Shown: positions 7,532 to 15,949 of the stretch, in pieces | Position numbering within the stretch: the first letter of the stretch is position 1 | How the letters are laid out: every line of letters starts with the position of its first letter | Origin: Cupriavidus gilardii | GTDB lineage: Bacteria > Pseudomonadota > Gammaproteobacteria > Burkholderiales > Burkholderiaceae | Reading direction: 5' to 3' | NCBI RefSeq assembly: GCF_008801915.1 | Contig: NZ_VZOV01000002.1 | Coordinates: 1 to 64,000, forward strand | DNA: 64,000 nt | Made by a program: the position numbers and the translations under genes | Notes under the pieces: model-generated | The model's input: the letters and a program-made list of their open reading frames with translations, nothing else | Databases searched by the model: none | Told to the model about the DNA's origin: nothing

Positions 7532-10222
7532 TCAGGCCTCGCGCAGCGTCGCGAGCGCCGGCTGGCGCAGCACGTCGCGCAGGCCCAGCCAGCCGCCGGC
7601 AAAAGCGCACAGCATGCCAGAAACCACGCCGACCGGCACGATCCACGGATTGAGCGCATAGGAGAAGTCGAACACGAAGCGCGACAGCGCCCAGCCGACC
7701 GCGATCGCGCCGATGCTGGCCAGCAGCCCCGCCAGGCCGCCGACCACCAGGAATTCGGCGTACTGGGTCTGCTTGATGGTCGCCGCCGATGCGCCCAGCG
7801 CCTTCAGCAGTCCCGCGTCGCGGCGGCGCTCGTCGCGCGCGCCGGCCAGCGCGGCATAGAGCACGGTCACGCCCGCCGCCAGCGTGAAGGCGAACAGGAA
7901 CTGCACCGCGGCGATGACCTGGTCCAGCACGCCCTGCACCTGCCGCAGGATCAGCTCGGTATTGACGATCGTGATGTTCGGAAAGCGCGCGCTCAGCGCA
8001 TTGCCCAGCGATGCCTGCTCGGGCTTCAGATGGAACGCGGTGATATAGGTCTCCGGCAGTCCCTGCATCATCGACGGCGGCAGGATCACGAAGAAATTGA
8101 CGCGCATCGAGCTCCAGTCCAGCTTGCGCAGCGAGGTCACCGGCGCCTCGATCTGCTGGCCCGCCACGTCGAAGCGCAGCGTATCGCCGAGCTTCACGCC
8201 CAGCGTCCTGGCGATGCCCTCCTCCATCGACGCCTCGGGCCGCTTGCCGTCGAACCAGCGGCCGGCTACCACGCGGTTGCCCTCGGGCAGCGCATCGGTA
8301 TAGGACAGGTTGAATTCGCGCTCGACCAGATTGCGCGCGCGGCCCTCCTCGTAGCGCGAGGCCTGCACCGGCTCGCCGCCGATATGCGTCAGCCGGCCGC
8401 GCACCATCGGATAGAGCAGATCGTCGATGCCGTCGCGCGCCAGCATCTGCCGCAGCGGCTCGCGCTGGTCCGGCTGGATATTGATGATGAAGCGGTTCGG
8501 CGCGTCGGCCGGAGTGGCGTTGCGCCACGAATCGATCAGGTCGTTGCGCGTCATGCCCAGCAGCAGCAACGCCATCAGCCCGACCGCCAGCGCCACCGTC
8601 TGCAGCACCGTGACCGCGCGGCGGCGCTCCAGCACCGCCAGCGCAAAGCGCCATCCCACCGCCCGGCCGGCCGCCTTGCCGCCGACCAGCCGGCCGCGCA
8701 CCAGCCGCGCCAGCAGCGTCAGCAGGCCCAGCGCCAGCAGCGCGAACACCACGCCGGCGCCGGCGAAGCCGCCCGCGGTCAGCAGCCCCAGCTTCAGGTC
8801 GCGCGCCGCCACCAGCAGCAGCGAGACGAAGGCGCCCAACCCCAGCGCATAGGCGATCCAGACCGAAATCGGCGGCATGCCGACGTCGCGGCGCAGCACC
8901 CGCAGCGGCGCGACCCGCGTAAGCGCCAGCAGCGGCGGCAACGCAAAGCCGACCAGCAGCACCAGCCCGGACAGCAGGCCGACAACAGCCGGCAGCGCGG
9001 ACGGCTGTGGTAGCGACACGGTCAGCAGGTCACCGAGCGACAGCAGCAACCCGTAGTGGCCGAGATAGCCGAGCACGACGCCCAGCGCGGCGCCGAGCAC
9101 GCCGACCAGCAGGAATTCGAGTCCGAACGCCAGCAGGATCTCTCGGCGCGACAGCCCCAGGCACTTGTAGATCGCGCAGGCGTCGGTATGGCGCTGCATA
9201 TAGCGTCGCGCCGACATCGCGATCGCCACCGCGGCGATCATCGACGACAGCACCGCGACCAGCGACAGGAAGCGCTCGGCCCGGTCCAGTGTGGCGCGCA
9301 TCTGCGGCTGGCCCGAGTCCAGCGACTCGACGCGCGTATTGCGCAGCCCCCGCCGCTCGATCTCGGCCTGTGCCCACTGCCGATAGGCGGCGCCCGCCGC
9401 CTCCGGCCCGGCGACCAGCAGCCGGTAGCTGACGCGGCTGCCCCAGCCGATCAGGCCGGTCGCTTCCAGGTCGGACAGCGGCAGCATCACGCGCGGCGCG
9501 AAGTTCATGAAGCCGCCGCCGCGGTCCAGCTCCTGCGTGATGATCCGCTCGATCCGGAAACTGCGGCTGCCCAGCCGCAGCGTGTCGCCGATCTGCACGC
9601 CGAGCGCGCCGAGCAGCGCCTCGTCGACCCATACCGTGCCGGCTGCCGGGATGCCGCCGGCCGGCTGCCCCGGCGCGCCGGGCGCGGTGGCGGTCTTCAG
9701 CGTGCCGCGCAGCGGATAGCCGGCGCTGACCGCCTTCAGGGCGGCGAGCTGGCTGGCCGGCGCGTCGTCCTCGGCGGGCGCGGCACCGGCCTGGCCGGCG
9801 TTCGGGTTGTCCGCACGCTCGGCAGTCTCGCCGCCGTTCGGCCTGTCTGCCGGGCGGGCGACGGTCGCCATGCTCGGAAAGGTGACCGTCTGCGCGACGG
9901 ACAGGCCCTGCGCCGCCGCCTGCGCCGCGAAGGCTGCATCGAACGGCTGGTCCGCCACCAGCAGCACGTCGGCGCCGATCAGTTGGCGGGCATCGCGCTC
10001 CAGCCCCTGCCGCATCCGGTCGGACAGGAAGCCGACGCTGGCCAGCGCCGCGACCGCCAGCACCAGCGCGAACAGCAGCAGCGTCAGCTCGCCGGCGCGC
10101 CAGTCGCGCCGTGCCATCCGCCACGCCTGGGCCCACGGCGAGAAACGCGCTCCGGCATGGGGAACGGCGACGGGGCGCACCAGCGCAGGGGCGGTGGGAT
10201 CCGCGGCGGAATCGGTCGGCAT
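7532..10222 (-). CDS. ABC transporter permease, FtsX/YbbP type
   Basis: An 896-residue membrane protein with the layout of large YbbP-like permeases. It has one N-terminal helix (about residues 40-62), a long periplasmic MacB-type domain, a first FtsX block of helices, several central helices, a second periplasmic domain, and a second FtsX block ending near the C-terminus. Homologues export lipids or lipoprotein-like cargo with a separate ATPase. No ATPase gene is adjacent. The start ATG at 10222 is upstream of the first helix; the frame stays open another 940 bp upstream, but that part is antisense to other genes. An Ala/Pro/Asp-rich insert sits near residues 115-145. Confidence 0.82.
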   Translation of the reverse strand: MPTDSAADPTAPALVRPVAVPHAGARFSPWAQAWRMARRDWRAGELTLLLFALVLAVAALASVGFLSDRMRQGLERDARQLIGADVLLVADQPFDAAFAAQAAAQGLSVAQTVTFPSMATVARPADRPNGGETAERADNPNAGQAGAAPAEDDAPASQLAALKAVSAGYPLRGTLKTATAPGAPGQPAGGIPAAGTVWVDEALLGALGVQIGDTLRLGSRSFRIERIITQELDRGGGFMNFAPRVMLPLSDLEATGLIGWGSRVSYRLLVAGPEAAGAAYRQWAQAEIERRGLRNTRVESLDSGQPQMRATLDRAERFLSLVAVLSSMIAAVAIAMSARRYMQRHTDACAIYKCLGLSRREILLAFGLEFLLVGVLGAALGVVLGYLGHYGLLLSLGDLLTVSLPQPSALPAVVGLLSGLVLLVGFALPPLLALTRVAPLRVLRRDVGMPPISVWIAYALGLGAFVSLLLVAARDLKLGLLTAGGFAGAGVVFALLALGLLTLLARLVRGRLVGGKAAGRAVGWRFALAVLERRRAVTVLQTVALAVGLMALLLLGMTRNDLIDSWRNATPADAPNRFIINIQPDQREPLRQMLARDGIDDLLYPMVRGRLTHIGGEPVQASRYEEGRARNLVEREFNLSYTDALPEGNRVVAGRWFDGKRPEASMEEGIARTLGVKLGDTLRFDVAGQQIEAPVTSLRKLDWSSMRVNFFVILPPSMMQGLPETYITAFHLKPEQASLGNALSARFPNITIVNTELILRQVQGVLDQVIAAVQFLFAFTLAAGVTVLYAALAGARDERRRDAGLLKALGASAATIKQTQYAEFLVVGGLAGLLASIGAIAVGWALSRFVFDFSYALNPWIVPVGVVSGMLCAFAGGWLGLRDVLRQPALATLREA

Positions 10223-10275
10223 GATGTCGTGGTCAGGGGTGCTCGTGTTGGGGCAGCGGACGCTGCCGATCCCGG

Positions 10276-10875
10276 TCAGTACGTGGCGGGCGGCCCGCCC
10301 TTGCGGGTCAGCGTGCCATGCAGCTTGCGCACGCCGCGCCACAGCTTGGGCAGCAGCCACAGCGCCAGCAGCAGGCTGATCGCCAGCAGTACGAAGAACA
10401 GCACCGGCAGGAAGAACGCCAGCAACAGGCTGCCGGTGGCGGTCACATCCTCGGTGAATGAGGCCGCCCAATTCGAAAAGGGTTCCGGCGACACATTGAT
10501 CAGCGCTCGGGTGCCGGCCTTGGCGGCATGCGCGGTACCGGCCAGCGTGCCGCCGATCAGGCCGGCGACCACCATCCACTGCGGATCGAGATTGCCGAAC
10601 GCGGCCGCCGCCAGGATCGCGCCGGCGGGAATGCGCACGAAGGTATGGATGCCGTCCCAGACCGAATCGAAGCCCGGGACCTTGTCGGCGACGAATTCCG
10701 CCAGCGCCAGCACGGCGGCCACGCCGATGACCCAGTTCGACGCCAGCGGCTGCAGCCCGGCCGGCAGATCGAGCCAGCCCATGCGGGCCAGCAGGCCGGC
10801 GGCCAGCACGGCCAGGTAGAGACGAAAGCCGCTGGCCCAGGACATGCCGGCGGCCAGCGCGGCGGTTTCCAGCAT
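10276..10875 (-). CDS. DUF4126 family membrane protein
   Basis: A 199-residue protein with about five hydrophobic segments and a Gly/Ala-rich core (Ala-Gly-Leu-Ile-Gly-Gly-Thr-Leu-Ala-Gly-Thr), matching the DUF4126 group of unknown function. It ends with a basic tail. It lies 53 bp upstream of the FtsX-type permease on the same strand and could be cotranscribed with it. Confidence 0.75.
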   Translation of the reverse strand: MLETAALAAGMSWASGFRLYLAVLAAGLLARMGWLDLPAGLQPLASNWVIGVAAVLALAEFVADKVPGFDSVWDGIHTFVRIPAGAILAAAAFGNLDPQWMVVAGLIGGTLAGTAHAAKAGTRALINVSPEPFSNWAASFTEDVTATGSLLLAFFLPVLFFVLLAISLLLALWLLPKLWRGVRKLHGTLTRKGGPPATY

Positions 10876-10963
10876 CGGGACGCCCTCGCAGAGTCGCGGC
10901 CGGCGGCGCCGGCCATGGGCGCAGTGTAATACGGGTGTCGTCCCGGGCTGCCCGAAGGTCCGC

Positions 10964-11018
10964 GGTCTTGCCCCGGTCTTGCCCCGGTCTTGCCCTGATC
11001 TCGCCCTGGTCTCGCCCT
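10964..11018. repeat. Five 11-bp tandem repeats after a stop codon
   Basis: Five consecutive units of the type GGTCTTGCCCC, the last two with C for T and A for G changes, start right at the stop codon of the minus-strand regulator gene and fill much of the gap to DUF4126. An 11-bp period is close to one helical turn. No hairpin forms. Confidence 0.85.
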
Positions 11019-12108
11019 ACTCGCGCCCGTCGACCCCGTACCAGGGCAGCACCTGCTCCGGGGCCAGCAGCCCGCGCTGCTCGACCAGCGTATAGCCGGG
11101 CAGCGCGGTAATGCGGGCGGCGATCGCCGGGTCGGCCAGCAGCGCCAGCAATGCATGGACCCACGGCGCGAACTGGTCGGCCTTGCGCAGCGCCAGATAG
11201 TAGACCTCGCGCGTCAGCGGCACGAAGGCCAGGCCGTGCGCCTCGGCATTGACGCGCAGGCCGAAGCCGACTTCGGCGCGGCCGGCATGCACCGCCTCGG
11301 CAACCTTCTCGTTGCTGAACTCGGGCTCGTCATAGCCGACCACCTGGTCGGCATACAGTCCATGCGCCGCCAGCAGCTGGTCGAACAGCAGCCGCGTGCC
11401 CGAGCTGCGCTGCCGGTTGACGAAGCGCGCCTGCGTGCGGACCAGATCGCGCAGCTCGCGGATTTCGCGCGCCCGCGACGGCGCGACGATCAGCCCCTGC
11501 TCGCGCGAGGCCACCGGGATCAGCCGCACCGCGGACGGGCGCAGCCATTTGCGCAGCGTCACGTGCGCGACCGATCCGGCGGTCTGGATCGGCGCGACAT
11601 AGAAGCCCGCCAGCTCGGCCTGCCGCTCGTGCAGGCAGATCAGGCCCTCGACGCTGCCGCAGAACACGGTGTCGAGCTGCAGCCCCTCCGGCTGCTCGTT
11701 CAGGGCCGCGGCCAGCACCTCCATCGCGGGATCGTGACTGCCGGAGAAATGGATGCGGGTCTGTGGCCGGGCGGCGTCGTCCAGTTCCGCGGCGAACTCG
11801 GCCAGCGCCTTGCGCACCGCCGGATCGACCGCCTCGCGCAGCTTGCCCTCGGCCCGCAGCAGGCGCTCGCCGAACCGGGTCAGCGAGGCGCCGCGACCGC
11901 GTTCCATATCCAGCATGCTGCGCCCGAGCAACGCCTCCCAGTCACGCATCACGCCCCAGGCATGCCGGTACGACAGCCCGACCTTGGCGGCGGCGCGATG
12001 CAGCGAGCCGGTCTCGCGCACCGCCTGCAGCAGCAGGAACACCTTGCCGTTGGCACGCGGATTGTCGTCCGCCGATACCACCGGAAACAGTTCGAATTGG
12101 AATGTCAT
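11017..12108 (-). CDS. ModE-like regulator with a substrate-binding domain (probable tungstate/molybdate regulator)
   Basis: A 363-residue fusion. Residues 1-110 form a ModE-type winged helix (Gly-Lys-Val-Phe-Leu-Leu-Leu-Gln-Ala-Val-Arg-Glu-Thr-Gly-Ser, then Arg-His-Ala-Trp). Residues 120-350 form a periplasmic-binding-protein-like sensor domain with the Arg-Gln-Arg-Ser-Ser-Gly-Thr-Arg signature used for oxyanion or ligand binding. It is divergent from tupA with 164 bp between them, so it probably senses tungstate or molybdate and controls tupA. The ligand assignment is inferred from that neighbour. Confidence 0.82.
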   Translation of the reverse strand: MTFQFELFPVVSADDNPRANGKVFLLLQAVRETGSLHRAAAKVGLSYRHAWGVMRDWEALLGRSMLDMERGRGASLTRFGERLLRAEGKLREAVDPAVRKALAEFAAELDDAARPQTRIHFSGSHDPAMEVLAAALNEQPEGLQLDTVFCGSVEGLICLHERQAELAGFYVAPIQTAGSVAHVTLRKWLRPSAVRLIPVASREQGLIVAPSRAREIRELRDLVRTQARFVNRQRSSGTRLLFDQLLAAHGLYADQVVGYDEPEFSNEKVAEAVHAGRAEVGFGLRVNAEAHGLAFVPLTREVYYLALRKADQFAPWVHALLALLADPAIAARITALPGYTLVEQRGLLAPEQVLPWYGVDGRE

Positions 12109-12191
12109 ATGTTCCGCTGTTCTTATTTACTTTGTTCTTGGAGTGCCGAGACAATCATGGCGCCCGTACAAGCTTGCGCAGATTAGCGGAA

Positions 12192-12221
12192 GCTTCGGAT
12201 GTTGCGCATTGTCACCGAAGC
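12192..12221. promoter_or_regulatory. Inverted repeat in the regulator/tupA gap
   Basis: GCTTCGG at 12192-12198 and CCGAAGC at 12215-12221 form a 7-bp dyad with a 16-bp spacer. It may be a regulator site or a leader hairpin. There is no further support. Confidence 0.35.
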
Positions 12222-12237
12222 CGATGGGCGCACGCAA

Positions 12238-12257
12238 TTATGTTCTGACAAACATAA
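12238..12257. promoter_or_regulatory. Probable operator upstream of tupA
   Basis: TTATGTT-CTGACA-AACATAA is a perfect 7-bp inverted repeat with a 6-bp spacer, 15 bp before the tupA start and just ahead of its GAGGA ribosome-binding site. It is AT-rich in a very GC-rich background and similar in shape to ModE-type operators, so it is the best candidate site for the divergent ModE-like regulator. Confidence 0.6.
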
Positions 12258-12272
12258 CTAGAGGAATTCCAC

Positions 12273-13130
12273 ATGCCGTCTCCCCTCCTGGGTCGCCCCT
12301 CCCGCGCGCTGCCGCGCCTGCTCGCCGCCGCCCTGCTATCCGCCGCCTCGCTGCTCGGGACCGGCAGCGTCTTCGCCGGCGAACTGAAGCTGGCGACCAC
12401 CACCAGTACCGAAAACTCCGGCCTGCTCAAGACCCTGCTGCCCCGCTTCGAGCGCGACAGCGGCGTCACCGTCAAGGTGATCGCGGTCGGATCCGGCAAG
12501 GCGATGAAGATGGGCGAAATGGGCGACGTCGACGTGCTGCTGGTGCATGCGCGCAAGATGGAGGATGCCTTCGTGGCGGCGGGCCACGGCATCGACCGGC
12601 GCGACGTGATGTACAACGATTTCATCGTGGTCGGTCCGTCGGCGGATCCGGCGAAGATTGCGGGCAGCAAGGACGTGATCGCCAGCTTCCGCAAGATCGC
12701 CGCCAGCGGCGTCAAGTTCATCTCGCGTGGCGACAACTCGGGCACCGACGTGATGGAGAAGTCGTACTGGAAGGAGGCCGGCATCGAGCCCAAGGGCCAG
12801 GCCTGGTACGTCAACGCCGGGCTCGGCATGGGCGAGGTGCTGACGATGGCAGCGCAAATGCCCGGCTATACGCTGTCCGACCGTGCCACCTATGGCGCGT
12901 ATCGCGCGAAGACTGGACTGGCCATCGCGGTGCAAGGCGATCCGAAGATGTTCAACCCCTACGGCATCATCGCGGTCAATCCGGCCCGGCATGCCGGCGT
13001 CAACTACTCCGATGCGCGCAAGCTGATCGAGTGGATCACGTCGAAGGCGGGGCAGGACGCCATCGCCAGCTACAAGGTCGACGGCGAACAGCTGTTCTTC
13101 CCCAGCTACAAGGAAAAGGCGGGCTCCTGA
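12273..13130 (+). CDS. tupA: tungstate-binding periplasmic protein
   Basis: A 285-residue periplasmic binding protein of the TupA family, which captures tungstate for ABC import. A signal peptide ends near residue 35 (Val-Phe-Ala before Gly-Glu-Leu-Lys). The TupA motif Ala-Thr-Thr-Thr-Ser-Thr-Glu-Asn-Ser-Gly (41-50) follows at once, and later Ser-Arg-Gly-Asp-Asn-Ser-Gly-Thr completes the oxyanion site. GAGGA lies 7 bp before the ATG. The usual permease and ATPase genes (tupB, tupC) do not follow; the next gene is a convergent LysR regulator. Either the partners are elsewhere or this is a stand-alone receptor. Confidence 0.88.
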   Translation: MPSPLLGRPSRALPRLLAAALLSAASLLGTGSVFAGELKLATTTSTENSGLLKTLLPRFERDSGVTVKVIAVGSGKAMKMGEMGDVDVLLVHARKMEDAFVAAGHGIDRRDVMYNDFIVVGPSADPAKIAGSKDVIASFRKIAASGVKFISRGDNSGTDVMEKSYWKEAGIEPKGQAWYVNAGLGMGEVLTMAAQMPGYTLSDRATYGAYRAKTGLAIAVQGDPKMFNPYGIIAVNPARHAGVNYSDARKLIEWITSKAGQDAIASYKVDGEQLFFPSYKEKAGS

Positions 13131-13201
13131 TCCGCGGCCGGAAGCAACGGCAGCAACAACCGCAGCAACAACAGCAGCAGCCGCGGCCGTGCCTTGCCGT
13201 G

Positions 13202-14152
13202 TCAGGGCTCGGCCGGGATCTCCAGCCGCGGCAGCAGCGGCAGATCGGCTGCCACCTCGGCGATCATCCGGCGCAGCCACAGCACGTCCGGCGCGGCGTG
13301 GCAGCGCTCGTGCCATAGCTGGTAGAAGCGCATCCGCGGGAACGCCACCGGCGCCGGCACCATCCGGATCGGCAGGTACTGCGCATAGTGCGCGGCGAAC
13401 TGACGGCCGGTGGTGAACACCATGTCGGTCTTCATCAGCACATAGGGCACCAGCCCGAAATACGGCAGCGTGACCTGGATCCGCCGCTTGTAGCCCTGCT
13501 CCGCCAGCGCCTGGTCGATCATGCTGCGCTGCATCGACGCATACGGCGCCGGCGCCAGATGCGGCATCTCCAGATAGTGCTTCAGCGACAGCCCCTTCTT
13601 CGCCAGCGGATGCTGGGCGCCAAGCATGCAGACCACCTCGTCCTCGAACAGCGGCGAGATATGCAGATGCTCGGGGGGCGACAGCCAGTTACCGACCACG
13701 ATATCCAGCTTGCCCTGCTCGAGCTCCTCCAGGAAATCCGTGGCGCTGGTCAGCGGATGGACGAACAGCTTCGCGCCCGGCGCCAGCCGACGCACCCGCT
13801 CGACGATATTGGGCAGGAAGAAGGCGTCCAGATAATCGGGCGCCCCCAGATGGAAGGTCCGGTCGGTCGTGGCCGGATCGAACTGCTGCGGGGGCCGCGC
13901 GATGCGGTCCATCGCGGCCAGGCTTTGTTCGGCGAGCTCGAGCAGCTCGCGGCCGCGCTCGGTCGGCACCATGCCGCTCTTGCCGCGCACCAGGATCGCG
14001 TCGCCGGTGATCTCGCGCAGCCGCTTCAGCGTATTGCTGATGGCCGGCTGCGACTGCCCCATCCGCACCGCGGTGCGCGTGACGCTCTGCTCGGTCAGCA
14101 GGGTGTGCAAAACCCGAAGCAGATAGGTGTCCAGATGGTCGCGTCCGTGCAT
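13202..14152 (-). CDS. LysR family regulator (probable regulator of xdhABC)
   Basis: A 316-residue LysR-type protein. The N-terminal winged helix-turn-helix covers about residues 5-65 (Gln-Ser-Gln-Pro-Ala-Ile-Ser-Asn-Thr-Leu-Lys-Arg-Leu-Arg), followed by the effector-binding domain. It is divergent from xdhA with a 268-bp gap, the usual arrangement for a regulator of the adjacent operon, so control of purine oxidation is a reasonable inference. The frame is open for 67 more codons upstream, but the ATG at 14152 gives the standard family length. Confidence 0.87.
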   Translation of the reverse strand: MHGRDHLDTYLLRVLHTLLTEQSVTRTAVRMGQSQPAISNTLKRLREITGDAILVRGKSGMVPTERGRELLELAEQSLAAMDRIARPPQQFDPATTDRTFHLGAPDYLDAFFLPNIVERVRRLAPGAKLFVHPLTSATDFLEELEQGKLDIVVGNWLSPPEHLHISPLFEDEVVCMLGAQHPLAKKGLSLKHYLEMPHLAPAPYASMQRSMIDQALAEQGYKRRIQVTLPYFGLVPYVLMKTDMVFTTGRQFAAHYAQYLPIRMVPAPVAFPRMRFYQLWHERCHAAPDVLWLRRMIAEVAADLPLLPRLEIPAEP

Positions 14153-14370
14153 GGTGAATTCGTCCGGCCTGATAAGCCTGCGGGCCGGTGGCGTGGGGAT
14201 AAGGATCGGCGCATAGTGTATGCCAGTCCCCCTGGCAGCGGTCAATTCGGCGCAAACCCGCGGAATGCCACCGGTTTTCGTGCGCCACGGCACATTTGGG
14301 GGGCGCGCCGGCGGTGCCGCGGGTGACCGGGGCGTCATGATGGGGCATATCACCTGGGCCGAATATTGCT

Positions 14371-14383
14371 ACTCGGCGCGAGT
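14371..14383. promoter_or_regulatory. Short dyad upstream of xdhA
   Basis: ACTCG-GCG-CGAGT lies about 40 bp before the xdhA start in the LysR/xdhA divergent gap. It is a weak candidate for the LysR-bound or promoter-proximal site. Confidence 0.3.
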
Positions 14384-14420
14384 GCTATGTTTGTCCCCAT
14401 CGCAAGGAGATAAAACGACC

Positions 14421-15932
14421 ATGGAGACACAACCCATCCGCTTCTATCATCGCGGCCAGGTTCAGCAGGTCACCGACGCCCCGATCACCCGCACCGTGCT
14501 GCAATACCTGCGCGAGGACGCGCGTTGCACCGGCACCAAGGAAGGCTGTGCCGAAGGCGACTGCGGTGCCTGCACCGTGGTCATCGGCGAACTGCAGCAG
14601 GATGGCGAACTGAGCTTCAAGGCCGTCAACTCCTGCATCCAGTTCCTGCCCACGCTGGACGGCAAGGCGCTGATCACGGTCGAGGACCTGCGCCAGGCCG
14701 ACGGCTCGCTGCATCCGGTGCAGGAAGCGATGGTCGAATGCCACGGCTCGCAATGCGGCTTCTGCACGCCGGGCTTCGTGATGTCGCTGTGGGCGCTGTA
14801 CCAGCAGCACCAGCCGGGCGGCCCCGCGCCGGACCGCCAGACCATCTGCGACGCGCTGACCGGCAATCTGTGCCGCTGCACCGGCTACCGGCCGATCATC
14901 GAGGCCGGCCAGCGCATGATGTCGCTGCCGGCGCCGCATGCCAGCCGGCTCGAGCCGAAGGCGATCGCCAGCGCGCTGCGCACGCTGATGCGCGAGGACA
15001 CCTTCCACTATCGCGATCCGTCGGGCGCTCTCTTCCATGCGCCGCGCACCGCGTCGGCCTTCGCCGCGCTGAAGGCGGCGGAACCGTCGGCACGCATCCT
15101 GGCCGGCAGCACCGACGTGGGGCTGTGGGTCACCAAGCAGTTCCGCGAGCTTGGCAATCTGCTTTATGTGGGACAGGTCGAGGACCTGCAGCATGTCGTC
15201 GAGCACGACGGCGTCATCGAGATCGGCGCAGCCGTCTCGCTGGAGCGCGCCTACGCCGCGCTGAACCAGGCCCATCCCGAACTCGAAGAGCTGTGGAAGC
15301 GCTTCGCCTCGCTGCCGATCCGCAATGCCGGCACGCTGGGCGGCAATATCGCCAACGGCTCGCCGATCGGCGACTCGATGCCGGCGCTGATCGCGCTCGG
15401 GGCCGAGGTCGTGCTGCAGCATCGCGACACGCGCCGCACGCTGCCGCTCGAGGACCTGTACCTGGCCTACCAGAAGACCGCGATGGCCGAGGGCGAATTC
15501 GTCGCGGCGCTGCGGGTGCCGGTGTCCGGGCCCCAGCACTTCCGTACCTACAAGCTGTCCAAACGGTTTGACGAGGACATCTCGGCGGTCTGCGCCGCCT
15601 TCGGCATCACCATCGCCGACGGCGTGGTGCGCCAGGCCCGCATCGCCTTCGGCGGCATGGCGGCCACGCCCAAGCGCGCGGCCCACGCCGAGGTCGCGCT
15701 GCTCGGCCAGCGCTGGGACGAAGCCACCGTCAAGGCCGCGATGGCCGCGCTGTCGCAGGACTACACGCCGCTGACCGATATGCGCGCCACCGCCGAATAT
15801 CGCGCCCGCGGCGCCGCGAATCTGCTGTACCGCTTCTGGCTGGAAACGCGCGACGATGCGCTGCCGGCCGCCGCCGTCAACGTACGGGCGCCCGGCGCGG
15901 GCAGCGTGCCGGCCACCGCGATCACCGCTTAA
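14421..15932 (+). CDS. xdhA: xanthine dehydrogenase small subunit
   Basis: The iron-sulphur/FAD subunit of xanthine dehydrogenase (503 residues), passing electrons from the molybdenum site to NAD+ as hypoxanthine and xanthine become urate. The plant-type [2Fe-2S] cysteines are Cys43, Cys48, Cys51 and Cys72. The second cluster uses Cys112, Cys115, Cys151 and Cys153. The FAD domain follows from about residue 190, with Ala-Gly-Ser-Thr-Asp-Val and Ala-Gly-Thr-Leu-Gly-Gly-Asn-Ile-Ala-Asn-Gly-Ser. A strong AAGGAGAT stands 9 bp before the ATG. It is first in an xdhABC order, 17 bp before xdhB. Confidence 0.96.
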   Translation: METQPIRFYHRGQVQQVTDAPITRTVLQYLREDARCTGTKEGCAEGDCGACTVVIGELQQDGELSFKAVNSCIQFLPTLDGKALITVEDLRQADGSLHPVQEAMVECHGSQCGFCTPGFVMSLWALYQQHQPGGPAPDRQTICDALTGNLCRCTGYRPIIEAGQRMMSLPAPHASRLEPKAIASALRTLMREDTFHYRDPSGALFHAPRTASAFAALKAAEPSARILAGSTDVGLWVTKQFRELGNLLYVGQVEDLQHVVEHDGVIEIGAAVSLERAYAALNQAHPELEELWKRFASLPIRNAGTLGGNIANGSPIGDSMPALIALGAEVVLQHRDTRRTLPLEDLYLAYQKTAMAEGEFVAALRVPVSGPQHFRTYKLSKRFDEDISAVCAAFGITIADGVVRQARIAFGGMAATPKRAAHAEVALLGQRWDEATVKAAMAALSQDYTPLTDMRATAEYRARGAANLLYRFWLETRDDALPAAAVNVRAPGAGSVPATAITA

Positions 15933-15949
15933 GAAAAGGAGCGATCGGC

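Noticed and set aside
10223-11164. An upstream extension of the FtsX-type permease to 1210 residues
   Set aside because: The extra part overlaps DUF4126 in another frame and lacks domain character; the ATG at 10222 sits right before the first helix.
13141-13191. A CAG/CAA-rich run between tupA and the LysR gene
   Set aside because: It is simple low-complexity sequence, with no hairpin, regular unit or T tract.
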